From Chitinophaga sp. H8 (lineage in GTDB: Bacteria; Bacteroidota; Bacteroidia; Chitinophagales; Chitinophagaceae), in assembly GCF_040567655.1 (NCBI RefSeq), contig NZ_JBEXAC010000002.1:1-64000 (forward strand): a stretch of 64,000 nt of DNA, given 5' to 3'. Positions 8,526 to 16,290 of the stretch are shown piece by piece. The position numbers and the translations under genes were made by a program. Below the pieces are notes generated by a model, which worked only from the letters and a program-made list of their open reading frames with translations, did not search any database and was not told the origin of the DNA. Position 1 is the stretch's first letter, and every line of letters begins with the position of its first letter.

Positions 8526-8984
8526 TTATCGCCCAAAGACAATATCATCCGGAAGCTCATTGGTATCATCACCAGCTTCATAAGGGAAATGAAGTTGTAA
8601 AGATTCTCCTATTTCCCGGATGCAGGTTTCAATACCTTCAATCATTTTGTTGCCGGACAGGTGATGACGAAGTGTGGTAGCTTCTGCCTGCCAGAAGTCA
8701 TCCCCTACCTTATCATGAATACCCTGGTCGCCCAGGATAGCAAACTGATGATCTTTTACAGCGATGTATACCAGTACGCCGTTCCGTTGTTTGGTTTTTT
8801 CCATCCCCAATGACAGAAAAGCTTCCCTGGCTCTATCCATTGGATCTACGTAGGTGCACCTGCTTTCTACAAACAGTCTGATTTCACCGGAAGTGAGCCG
8901 TTCAGCTACGCGGATAGCATCTACCAGCCGGCTTTTTTCGGTTTCAGTAAAGATCTCTTTTCTCTTGAACGGAAAGATGGACAT
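8526..8984 (-). CDS. Cytoplasmic TPM-domain protein
   Basis: A 152-residue TPM-domain protein without signal peptide or membrane segment. The domain covers nearly the whole chain: TETEKSRLVDAIRVAERLTSG at the start, then VLVYIAVKDHQFAILGDQGIHDKVGDDFW. Paired secreted and soluble TPM genes next to lemA are a common arrangement in Bacteroidota. The 86-base gap to the next gene contains TGTTCCGGCAC twice (8470-8480 and 8509-8519). Function unassigned. Confidence 0.87.
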   Translation of the reverse strand: MSIFPFKRKEIFTETEKSRLVDAIRVAERLTSGEIRLFVESRCTYVDPMDRAREAFLSLGMEKTKQRNGVLVYIAVKDHQFAILGDQGIHDKVGDDFWQAEATTLRHHLSGNKMIEGIETCIREIGESLQLHFPYEAGDDTNELPDDIVFGR

Positions 8985-8998
8985 AAAGTTGGATTAAT

Positions 8999-9026
8999 AC
9001 CGGGCAGCGCTGATGAGCTGCCCGGT
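8999..9026 (-). terminator. Intercistronic hairpin between lemA and the TPM gene
   Basis: Perfect 10-bp stem ACCGGGCAGC (8999-9008) / GCTGCCCGGT (9017-9026). No T tract follows on the minus strand, so it may be a processing or stabilising hairpin or a weak attenuator rather than a full terminator. Confidence 0.5.
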
Positions 9027-9039
9027 ACAGGTATATTTT

Positions 9040-9618
9040 TTAGAACTGTACTTTAGGTGCATTCTCTGAACCTGGTTGTGCCTGGAAGTAGCCTTTTTGC
9101 TTAAATCCGGCAATACCTGCCACCAGATTGCCGGGGAACACCCTTACCGTACTGTTGTATTCATTTACGGCATTGTTAAAGTCGTTGCGGGCTACGGTGA
9201 TCCTGTTTTCCGTTCCTTCCAGCTGTGCCTGCAGATCGCGGAAGTTCTGATTGGCCTGCAGGGTTGGATAATTTTCAGAAACAGCCAACAAACGGCCTAA
9301 AGCGGCACCTAATTGCCCCTGTGCCTGCTGAAATTGCTGAATCTTTTCAGGTGTCAGATTGTCGGCATCAATGGTTACCTGTGTAGCTTTTGCACGGGCT
9401 TCCATTACTTCCGTAAGGGTGGTCTTTTCAAAATCTGCTGCCCCCTTTACGGTGCTTACCAGGTTAGGGATCAGATCTGAACGGCGCTGATACTGGCTTT
9501 GTACGGCTCCCCATTTATTCTTCACATTTTCATCCTGCTTCACTAACCCATTATACTTCCCACAACCGAACATCCCTAACAGCACTAACACGACGATTAC
9601 AATAATTCCTTTTTTCAT
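9040..9618 (-). CDS. lemA: LemA family protein
   Basis: A membrane-anchored helical protein. An N-terminal hydrophobic segment (residues 2-16) precedes a Cys in MFGCGKYN, so it may be a lipoprotein. The LemA core is clear: Y-N-x-L-V-x-x-D-E-x-V-x-N-x-W-x-x-V-Q-x-Q-Y-x-R-R-x-D-L-I-P-N-L-V from about residue 23, and the FNNAVNEYNSTVRVFPGNL element near 150. The start at 9618 (MKKGIIVIV) removes an upstream extension that overlaps the leader. It is first in the lemA-TPM-TPM-DUF1835 group and has a good promoter at 9739-9770. The role of LemA is not well established; linkage with TPM proteins is recurrent. Confidence 0.92.
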   Translation of the reverse strand: MKKGIIVIVVLVLLGMFGCGKYNGLVKQDENVKNKWGAVQSQYQRRSDLIPNLVSTVKGAADFEKTTLTEVMEARAKATQVTIDADNLTPEKIQQFQQAQGQLGAALGRLLAVSENYPTLQANQNFRDLQAQLEGTENRITVARNDFNNAVNEYNSTVRVFPGNLVAGIAGFKQKGYFQAQPGSENAPKVQF

Positions 9619-9738
9619 CTGATTTTTTTTTAAATTTTTTAGGCCGGGGTTACCGTACGAGGCATACCGCTGCACTTTTTAGTGGCGGTACCTGTAGTTT
9701 CGCCGGAGATAACTTGTTGTTATGAGCGTGTAACTATC

Positions 9739-9770
9739 CAAACCTACACGAATTTACGCAAAACGCAAAA
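9739..9770 (-). promoter_or_regulatory. Promoter of the lemA operon
   Basis: CAAACCTA (9739-9746) is the reverse of TAGGTTTG, and CAAAA (9766-9770) is the reverse of TTTTG. The spacer is 19 bases. It lies 121 bases before the lemA ATG. Confidence 0.65.
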
Positions 9771-9830
9771 CATTCCTGCCAGCTACGCCCGGAGGCCCCT
9801 GGGGAAAAAAAATCAGCCCTGTTGAAATTT

Positions 9831-9865
9831 TTGACGCAAATAAGCCAGGTTTATATGTAACTTTG
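9831..9865 (+). promoter_or_regulatory. Candidate promoter of the receiver-domain gene
   Basis: TAACTTTG (9858-9865) matches TAnnTTTG. The nearest TTG (9831-9833) is 24 bases upstream, slightly too far for the usual spacing. The ATG is 148 bases downstream. Confidence 0.45.
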
Positions 9866-10013
9866 TACCAATATTTCAGGTAGCAAAGCCAGGGAATATC
9901 AGCGCAAGCCAATATACCTTATACATGTGGATGAAAAGCTTTCTGTATAGTCATGCATTCCATTGTTTCTAACTCACTTATTTTTATTAACTTGTTTTTT
10001 AAGTCTGCTTTAA

Positions 10014-10478
10014 ATGAGTGCACCACATATTCACATCCTGTATATTGATGATGAAGTACATAACCTGAATGCATTTAAAGCTTCTTTCAGAAGACTTTAC
10101 ACGGTATTCACCGCCAACTCTGCAGAAGAGGCTGAAAAGCTGTTACTGGAACACGAATTTCATATCATCATCTCTGATCAGCGCATGCCTAAGATGACAG
10201 GCATTGAATTTTTTGAGTCCATCCTGGACAGGTACCCGGAACCTATCCGTATGCTGCTGACCGGCTATGCAGATATCAACGCGGTAATAGATGCGATCAA
10301 CAAAGGACAGGTATATAAATATTTTTCCAAACCCTGGAATGAGGAAGAACTGAAACATAATATTGACAAAGCCTTTGAAGTATATTCTCTCCGTAAGGAA
10401 AATAAAGAACTGACCGCAAAACTGCTCGATGTCAATGAAAAGCTTGAATTTTTACTGCGGCAAAAGCTGATTTCCTGA
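10014..10478 (+). CDS. Single-domain response regulator (receiver plus coiled tail)
   Basis: A phosphorylatable signalling protein with no output domain. The receiver (residues 6-120) has D12-D13, the phospho-acceptor D55 in IISDQRMP, T83 in LLTGYAD and K106 in FSKPW. The sequence around GYADINAVIDAINKG resembles receivers of RpfG/HupR-type regulators. The last 30 residues (EVYSLRKENKELTAKLLDVNEKLEFLLRQ, heptad-like Leu) look like a short coiled coil, possibly for dimerisation. No histidine kinase is adjacent; the nearest is the sensor kinase at 29376. Partner unknown. Confidence 0.9.
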   Translation: MSAPHIHILYIDDEVHNLNAFKASFRRLYTVFTANSAEEAEKLLLEHEFHIIISDQRMPKMTGIEFFESILDRYPEPIRMLLTGYADINAVIDAINKGQVYKYFSKPWNEEELKHNIDKAFEVYSLRKENKELTAKLLDVNEKLEFLLRQKLIS

Positions 10479-10676
10479 TTTTCTGCTGATAACGCTATGT
10501 AACAGCTACCGTGCATCCTCCCCTCCTGATATGCTGGTAGCTTCCCTTATCAGCCACCATCGCTTATTTACAGCAATCCCTGTGCTTCTCCCTGGCAAAT
10601 TTTATCCTCCTCTTGGAAGGCTACTCCTCTAATTCCCGTAAATTGCACCTCATTGTGAACTCAATATTCTAGAAAT

Positions 10677-12050
10677 ATGCAAGTTTGGAAAGATTACCAG
10701 GCGCAACACCAAAACAGATTCCTGGACGAATTATTAGCATTATTACGTATACCTTCCGTAAGTGCAGATACCCGTCATAACGAAGACACCAAAACATGTG
10801 CAGCAGCAGTAAAGCAGCGTTTGATCGAAGCCGGAGCAGATAAAGTGGAAGTATGCCCCACTGCCGGTCATCCTATTGTATATGGCGAAAAGATCATTGA
10901 CGCCGCCTTACCTACCGTACTGGTATATGGTCACTATGATGTACAACCGCCTGATCCGCTGGACCTGTGGCACAGCGGTCCTTTTGAACCGGTGATCAAA
11001 GAAGGTAACATCTACGCCAGAGGCAGTGCAGACGATAAAGGCCAGTTTTACATGCACGTGAAAGCTTTTGAAATCATGATGCAAACCAACACGCTGCCCT
11101 GCAACATCAAATTTATGATCGAAGGGGAAGAGGAAGTAGGTTCTGCCAATCTTGGCATTTTCCTGAAAGAAAACAAGGAACGCCTGAAAGCAGATGTAGT
11201 ACTGATTTCAGATACTTCCATGCTGAGCATGGAAAACCCATCTATAGATACCGGCTTACGTGGCCTGGCATATATGGAAGTGGAAGTAACCGGTCCTAAC
11301 CGCGACTTACACAGTGGTGTATATGGTGGCGCCGTAGCTAACCCCGCTACCATCCTGTGCCAGATGATCGCGTCCCTGCATGATGCCAACAACCATATTA
11401 CCATCCCCGGATTTTATGATCAGGTAGCAGCACTGGATGCCACAGAAAGAGCCGCTTTAAACCAGGCTCCTTTTGATGAGGCGGCCTATAAGAAAGACCT
11501 GGGCGTAAATGAACTGTGGGGCGAAAAAGGTTATACTACTATCGAAAGAACCGGTATCCGTCCTACCCTGGAAGTAAACGGTATCTGGGGTGGTTACACC
11601 GGCGAAGGCTCTAAAACCGTATTGCCTTCCAAAGCTGCGGCCAAGATCTCTATGCGCCTGGTACCAAATCAGGACTGGATCCAGATCTCCGAACTGTTTA
11701 AAGCGCATTTTGAAAAGATAGCACCTGCCTGCGTACAGGTAAAAGTAACGGCACACCATGGTGGCAGCCCTTATGTAACGCCTATTGATCATGTAGCATT
11801 TAAGGCTGCCAGCCAGGCTATCCAGGCTACCTTTGGGAAAGCGCCTATTCCCGTACGTGGCGGTGGCAGTATTCCTATCGTAGCACTCTTTGAAAAAGAG
11901 CTGGGCTTAAAAACCATTCTCATGGGCTTTGGACTGGATAGTGATAACCTGCATTCTCCTAATGAAAAATATGGCCTGGAAAACTATTACAAGGGTATCG
12001 AAACCATCCCTTATTTCCACCAGTATTTTGCAGAGATGAGCAAAAAGTAA
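10677..12050 (+). CDS. M20 family dipeptidase
   Basis: A zinc-dependent hydrolase cleaving dipeptides or similar amides. The metal-site motifs are in place: H86 and D88 in VYGHYDVQPP, D119 in RGSADDKGQ, and E151-E153 with the catalytic Glu in MIEGEEEVGS. The dimerisation insert spans about 190-360. The 457-residue length is typical of the M20 dipeptidases annotated as the DapE/ArgE/CPG2-like group. No signal peptide, so it is cytoplasmic. It is monocistronic, with a strong terminator downstream. Substrate preference cannot be read from sequence. Confidence 0.92.
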   Translation: MQVWKDYQAQHQNRFLDELLALLRIPSVSADTRHNEDTKTCAAAVKQRLIEAGADKVEVCPTAGHPIVYGEKIIDAALPTVLVYGHYDVQPPDPLDLWHSGPFEPVIKEGNIYARGSADDKGQFYMHVKAFEIMMQTNTLPCNIKFMIEGEEEVGSANLGIFLKENKERLKADVVLISDTSMLSMENPSIDTGLRGLAYMEVEVTGPNRDLHSGVYGGAVANPATILCQMIASLHDANNHITIPGFYDQVAALDATERAALNQAPFDEAAYKKDLGVNELWGEKGYTTIERTGIRPTLEVNGIWGGYTGEGSKTVLPSKAAAKISMRLVPNQDWIQISELFKAHFEKIAPACVQVKVTAHHGGSPYVTPIDHVAFKAASQAIQATFGKAPIPVRGGGSIPIVALFEKELGLKTILMGFGLDSDNLHSPNEKYGLENYYKGIETIPYFHQYFAEMSKK

Positions 12051-12073
12051 ATACAACTGTTTTTATTATAAGT

Positions 12074-12116
12074 AAGGCCGGCTAAAGGTGATGACACCTT
12101 TAGCCGGCCTTTTTTT
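12074..12116 (+). terminator. Terminator after the M20 dipeptidase gene
   Basis: Perfect 17-bp stem AAGGCCGGCTAAAGGTG (12074-12090) / its complement (12095-12111), ATGA loop, T tail to 12116. Confidence 0.95.
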
Positions 12117-12174
12117 GCGGCTACTTTTTCCTGTAATTTGTATTTTACCCTGGCACACTATCCCGTCTTCATAA

Positions 12175-13500
12175 ATGAACCAGATGAAAAAGATGTCACG
12201 ATTAACTGCCATGCTGGCCCTGCTGGTGGTATGGAGTTCTTTAAATAAACCCGCCATAGCACAATCCTCACCTCAGGCACCTCGCGAAGCTGTCTATGAT
12301 GAAACAGGTTGTTTGTATACCGCTTACAAAAACCTGGTAATGGCTGGCTATCAGGGATGGTTTGCCGCCCAGGGAGATGCGTCAGAAAGAGGCTGGTACC
12401 ATTATCAGAACGGGCATTGCGGAGGCTTTTTACCTGGTTGTGCTGCTGTTGACTTCTGGCCGGACATTACTGATTACACTAAAAAGTACAGGTCTCCCTT
12501 TCAATTTGCAGATGGTACCCCTGCTTATTTATACAGTCCTTATGACGAAGAAAGTGTAGACCTCCATTTTAAATGGATGCAGGATTACGGGATCGACGGC
12601 GTGTTTATGCAACGGTTTGTAGGAGAGATCAAAGCCACCAACCCCAAGGGCAAACGGCATTTTAATAAAGTATTGGAAAATGCATTAAAGGCTGCGAAGA
12701 AATATAAAAGGGCCATTTGTATCATGTACGATCTCAGCGGTTGCTCCAGCGCAGATGTGGCTTACCTGGAACAGGACTGGGAGGAATTGCAGACATTATT
12801 CCGGCTGTTTGACAACAAGGAAAATCCTACTTACCTGCGGCATCATAAGAAACCCCTGGTGAGTATCTGGGGAGTAGGCTTTAATGATCACCGGAAATAT
12901 ACCATTGCGGATGTGGACCAGCTGGTAGATAAACTAAAAGGCCCTACCAACAAGGTAGCTGTTATGCTGGGCGTACCTTATTACTGGAGATCGCTTAAAA
13001 ACGATACCGAAAATGCCCCTGCCCTGCATACGCTCCTTAAAAAATCGGATATCATCATGCCCTGGGCAGTAGGCCGCTATCACCCGGATAACTATGCTGC
13101 TGTATCAGCAGTATTAGCGGGAGATATTGCCTGGAGCAAAGCCAATAACGTAGACTATGTACCCCTGGTTTTTCCCGGTTTCAGCTGGGGCAACCTAAAG
13201 CATAATCCCGCTGTTTATGATGCCATCCCACGACTGAAAGGGGAATTTTTATGGCAGCAGGTAGCGGGCGCCAGACAAGCCGGTGCCCAGGCTTTGTATG
13301 TAGCCATGTTTGACGAAATAGATGAAGGCACCGCCATCTATAAATGTGCAGTAGCAGGAAAGCTACCCCTGCATGGTGATAAAAAATTTGTAGGTATTGA
13401 GGCGGGCCTTCCCTCAGATTATTATTTATGGCTCACCGGGCAGGCGGCCCGCTGGTTTCATGGGGAAACGGGTTTTACGGCTACCAAATCGGTACGGTAA
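12175..13500 (+). CDS. Glycoside hydrolase family 71/99-like protein, secreted
   Basis: A probable secreted endo-acting alpha-mannosidase/glucanase-like enzyme. A signal peptide (residues 1-29, ending AIAQ) precedes a TIM-barrel domain that opens GYQGWFAAQGD. It continues with W-P-D (DFWPDITDY), HFKWMQDYGIDGVFMQRF and MYDLSG. This is the pattern of the GH71/99-like group. MFDEIDEGTAIYK near the C-terminus is also conserved and may supply acidic residues. The exact substrate is not evident. A second ATG at 12184 (MKKMSR) is an alternative start. No neighbouring polysaccharide-utilisation genes are seen. Confidence 0.85.
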   Translation: MNQMKKMSRLTAMLALLVVWSSLNKPAIAQSSPQAPREAVYDETGCLYTAYKNLVMAGYQGWFAAQGDASERGWYHYQNGHCGGFLPGCAAVDFWPDITDYTKKYRSPFQFADGTPAYLYSPYDEESVDLHFKWMQDYGIDGVFMQRFVGEIKATNPKGKRHFNKVLENALKAAKKYKRAICIMYDLSGCSSADVAYLEQDWEELQTLFRLFDNKENPTYLRHHKKPLVSIWGVGFNDHRKYTIADVDQLVDKLKGPTNKVAVMLGVPYYWRSLKNDTENAPALHTLLKKSDIIMPWAVGRYHPDNYAAVSAVLAGDIAWSKANNVDYVPLVFPGFSWGNLKHNPAVYDAIPRLKGEFLWQQVAGARQAGAQALYVAMFDEIDEGTAIYKCAVAGKLPLHGDKKFVGIEAGLPSDYYLWLTGQAARWFHGETGFTATKSVR

Positions 13501-13558
13501 ACAGGGCTTTGCTTTTAATTTGAGCGCTATTCCGGGTAATTCCGTAAAATTGTAGGTG

Positions 13559-13566
13559 TAATTTTG
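13559..13566 (+). promoter_or_regulatory. Possible -7 box of the S4-domain gene
   Basis: TAATTTTG fits TAnnTTTG and lies 17 bases before the ATG at 13584. No -33 box is evident. Confidence 0.35.
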
Positions 13567-13583
13567 AAAAGATCTGTTTGAAA

Positions 13584-13976
13584 ATGGCAACATCAGAAAA
13601 ACTCCGTGTAGACAAATACCTTTGGGCCATACGTATCTTTAAAACGAGGTCGCTGGCTTCTGCAGCCTGCGAGAGTGGTAAAGTAAAACTGAATGGCACC
13701 GCCGTGAAACCGGCCAAGCCAGTGTCCCTGGGCGATAAATACGATATTAAAACCGAGGCCCGCAGGTGGCAGATCGAAGTAACCGGCTTGCTGGCCAATC
13801 GCCAGGCCTACAGCGAGGCTATTAAATACTATGCAGACCTGACCCCGGAGGAAGATAAAGACTTTAGCCAACGGGTGGCTGTCAGCTTTTATACCGGCAA
13901 ACGCCCCAGCAAAATCGGCCGCCCCACCAAAAAAGAACGCCGCGACCTGGATGGGTTTATGGAGGGGGAGGAATAA
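13584..13976 (+). CDS. S4 domain RNA-binding protein, Hsp15 type
   Basis: A 130-residue RNA-binding protein. The S4 motif spans about 7-75 (LRVDKYLWAIRIFKTRSLASAACESGKVKLNG, then P-A-K-P-V-S-L-G-D). A basic C-terminal tail (GKRPSKIGRPTKKERRDLDGF) matches the heat-shock protein Hsp15 family. In E. coli that protein binds stalled 50S subunits; the same role here is inferred. The ATG at 13584 (MATSEKLRVDKYLW) is preferred over a TTG at 13578. Heptad repeats begin 6 bases after its stop. Confidence 0.9.
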   Translation: MATSEKLRVDKYLWAIRIFKTRSLASAACESGKVKLNGTAVKPAKPVSLGDKYDIKTEARRWQIEVTGLLANRQAYSEAIKYYADLTPEEDKDFSQRVAVSFYTGKRPSKIGRPTKKERRDLDGFMEGEE

Positions 13977-13981
13977 GCCAA

Positions 13982-14009
13982 AAGCTATTAGCTGTTAGCT
14001 TTTAGCCAC
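13982..14009. repeat. Heptad repeat array, left arm of an inverted pair
   Basis: Units AAGCTAT, TAGCTGT, TAGCTTT and TAGCCAC. An array of the same repeat in opposite orientation ends at 14191. A short third stretch (GAGCTAT GAGCTAC TAGCC, about 14038-14056) lies between. Confidence 0.85.
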
Positions 14010-14142
14010 GTGGATAGCTATTTAGCGCTGGAGGTGAAGAGCTATGAGCTACTAGCCGCAGGCACCGGAGGTGGCCATTTATTGGTAGGAATGAAGCGCT
14101 TTGAAGTACAAGCCAGAAATACTAGCGGTTGTCGGCGATCGT

Positions 14143-14157
14143 GTCAGGTGACCTGAC
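14143..14157. repeat. 15-bp palindrome next to the heptad array
   Basis: GTCAGGT-G-ACCTGAC, perfect 7-bp arms around one base. It abuts the inverted heptad array at 14158. Confidence 0.8.
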
Positions 14158-14191
14158 TTAGCTAAAAGCTAATGGCTAACAGCTAATAGCT
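14158..14191. repeat. Heptad repeat array, right arm of the inverted pair
   Basis: The reverse complement reads AGCTATT, AGCTGTT, AGCCATT, AGCTTTT, AGCTAA, the same units as 13982-14009 in opposite orientation. The pair encloses about 150 bases without a gene. Confidence 0.85.
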
Positions 14192-14224
14192 CCTCATTTA
14201 TTATGCTTTCTCACATTTGCTTAG

Positions 14225-14232
14225 TAAATTCG
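14225..14232 (+). promoter_or_regulatory. Possible -7 box of lysA
   Basis: TAAATTCG, identical to the -7 box proposed for gapA (53054-53061), lies 30 bases before the lysA ATG. The -33 region is not convincing. Confidence 0.35.
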
Positions 14233-14262
14233 CACCTCTCAAAGCTTTGAAATTATAACTAG

Positions 14263-15489
14263 ATGCCCAAACTAAACGATGTACTTCCTGCCGATTTTCT
14301 GGTTAAAGTAGCAGATGAATTCGGTACGCCGGTATACATATACCACGCAGAGAAAATAAAAATCCAATATGAAAAGCTGCAAAAGGCTTTTCAAAAGGCG
14401 AATACCCGTTTTTTCTATGCCTGTAAGTCGCTCACCAATATCAACATCCTCAAGTATGTAAATTCCATTGGTTGCGGGCTGGATACAGTATCCATACAGG
14501 AAGTACAGCTGGGGCTGAAGGCTGGCTTTGACCCTAAGAACATCATATTTACCCCTAACTGTGTGGATCTGCAGGAAATCATTGCAGCCAAGGAACTGGG
14601 GGTGATCATCAATATCGACAACCTGTCTATCCTGGAGCAGTTTGGTAATAAATTTGGCGACAGCTACCCTATTTGCATCCGGTTAAATCCGCATATCATG
14701 GCGGGGGGTAATTTTAAAATATCTACCGGGCATATTGACAGCAAATTTGGTATCTCCATTCACCAGCTACGTCATATTGAGCGGATTGTACAATCTACCA
14801 AGCTGAAAGTAACGGGCCTGCATATGCATACCGGCTCTGAAATCAAGGATGTAGACGTATTCCTGCGCGGTGTGGAGATTATGTTTGAAATGACACAGCA
14901 CTTCCCCGATCTGGAATCTATTGACCTGGGAAGCGGCTTTAAAGTAGCTTACCAGCAAGGTGATCCGGAAACCGATATCGATCTGCTGGGTAAAAAACTG
15001 TCTGACGCCTTCAATCATTTCAGCAAAACTTATCCCCGCCCGTTACAGCTGTGGTTTGAACCCGGAAAATTCCTGGTAAGCCAATGCGGTTACTTTGTAG
15101 TAAAGGCGAATGTGATCAAACAAACTACCGCCAACGTATTTGTAGGAGTGAATTCAGGCTTCAACCACCTGATCCGGCCTATGTTTTACGAAGCTTTCCA
15201 CCTGATACGCAATATCTCCAATCCTAAGGGAACGGAAAGAATCTATACCGTAGTAGGCAATATCTGCGAAACGGATACCTTTGGCTGGGACCGTAAAATC
15301 AATGAAGTAAGAGAAGGGGATTACCTGGTGTTTTATAATGCCGGTGCCTATGGCTTTGAGATGTCGTCCAACTTTAACTCCCGCTTAAAACCTGCGGAAG
15401 TACTGGTAAAAGATGGTAAGCCGATGCTGATCCGGAAAAGGGATACGCTGGACGACTTGCTGAAGAACCAGATAGAACTGACCTTTTAA
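14263..15489 (+). CDS. lysA: Diaminopimelate decarboxylase
   Basis: Catalyses the last step of lysine synthesis, meso-diaminopimelate to L-lysine, using PLP. The Schiff-base lysine is K55 in FYACKSLTN. HMHTGSEI (about 188-195), the GSGF glycine loop (about 225) and the C-terminal ICETDTFGWDR and YNAGAYGFEMSSNFN elements are all typical. The last of these lacks the common C-E-S-G-D form and has C-E-T-D instead, which occurs in Bacteroidota LysA. The 408-residue length is normal. DUF3267 follows after 15 bases, probably co-transcribed. Confidence 0.95.
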   Translation: MPKLNDVLPADFLVKVADEFGTPVYIYHAEKIKIQYEKLQKAFQKANTRFFYACKSLTNINILKYVNSIGCGLDTVSIQEVQLGLKAGFDPKNIIFTPNCVDLQEIIAAKELGVIINIDNLSILEQFGNKFGDSYPICIRLNPHIMAGGNFKISTGHIDSKFGISIHQLRHIERIVQSTKLKVTGLHMHTGSEIKDVDVFLRGVEIMFEMTQHFPDLESIDLGSGFKVAYQQGDPETDIDLLGKKLSDAFNHFSKTYPRPLQLWFEPGKFLVSQCGYFVVKANVIKQTTANVFVGVNSGFNHLIRPMFYEAFHLIRNISNPKGTERIYTVVGNICETDTFGWDRKINEVREGDYLVFYNAGAYGFEMSSNFNSRLKPAEVLVKDGKPMLIRKRDTLDDLLKNQIELTF

Positions 15490-15504
15490 CAAAACTGATA
15501 CCCC

Positions 15505-16134
15505 ATGAACGCTGCCAATGCTATACAGGAATCCCTCGAACAAAAGGGATACCTGCTCACGGAGAAGTTTTCTTTTCTGGGCCTGGCAGCAGTAGTACGG
15601 GAGGGGTTCGCTTTCAGGAATATTTTTATAAAATGTTATATCACACTGCTGGCAGGTATTACCCTGTTTGTAATAGCTGCCGGCAGTTACCTCATCTCCA
15701 CCGGTCAAACTTCCCTCAGTGATTACCTGGCCTACTTTTTCACCGGCGTACTGTCTACCTTCCTGATCATCCCCCTGCATGAATTTATTCATGGCTGTAT
15801 GTTTAAGTATTATGGCGCCCGTGATGTCCGTTATGGCTTTATTCCTAAATACCTCATGTTTTATGCGGTAGCCCATCTTTTTACGGTGACTTATATCCAG
15901 TTCAGACGTATTGCACTGGCCCCTTTCATCATTATCTCCTCCGGCTGTATCATCGCCATACTACTCTTACCCCTTACCGGCAAATTCATTGCCCTGGGAT
16001 TGCTCCTTTTTCATACTTTTTGCTGTGCAGGCGATTTTGGCCTGTGCGCCTATATGTTTGCCCGCAAAGAGAAGGAGATCATTTCCTTTGATGATGCCAA
16101 TGAACAGATTACCTACTTTTTTTGTAAATATTAA
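15505..16134 (+). CDS. DUF3267 membrane protein with HEXXH motif
   Basis: A 209-residue integral membrane protein with four to five hydrophobic segments (about 42-65, 73-95, 117-135, 140-160, 164-188). PLHEFIHGCMFKYYGA contains HEFIH, a HEXXH zinc-protease signature at the start of a membrane helix. That is the hallmark of the DUF3267 family, suspected to be metalloproteases. No substrate is known. It follows lysA by 15 bases and probably shares its transcript. Whether it is catalytically active is inference. Confidence 0.82.
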   Translation: MNAANAIQESLEQKGYLLTEKFSFLGLAAVVREGFAFRNIFIKCYITLLAGITLFVIAAGSYLISTGQTSLSDYLAYFFTGVLSTFLIIPLHEFIHGCMFKYYGARDVRYGFIPKYLMFYAVAHLFTVTYIQFRRIALAPFIIISSGCIIAILLLPLTGKFIALGLLLFHTFCCAGDFGLCAYMFARKEKEIISFDDANEQITYFFCKY

Positions 16135-16152
16135 TTATCCATAGAAAACAGG

Positions 16153-16160
16153 TATCTTTG
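16153..16160 (+). promoter_or_regulatory. Candidate -7 box for the GAF-protein gene
   Basis: TATCTTTG followed by C, a perfect TAnnTTTG, 130 bases before the ATG at 16291. The closest TTTG (16121-16124) is 28 bases away, too far for a standard -33 box. Confidence 0.4.
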
Positions 16161-16290
16161 CAGTCACTCCTAAGCCCAAATTGTTTATCTGTCACTCCTG
16201 CACTGTTCCACCTGTTATTAATAAATAAATAGTATTATTTTTTTTAACTAGCTTAATAAGCTGAATGGTAGATTTTTACAGGTATTTTTT

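Larger units (their letters stand above)
9619..10013. other. Divergent intergenic region of 395 bases
   Basis: It separates lemA (leftward) from the receiver-protein gene (rightward). It holds the lemA promoter (9739-9770) and a candidate promoter for the receiver gene (9858-9865). No further gene or fold was seen. Confidence 0.7.
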
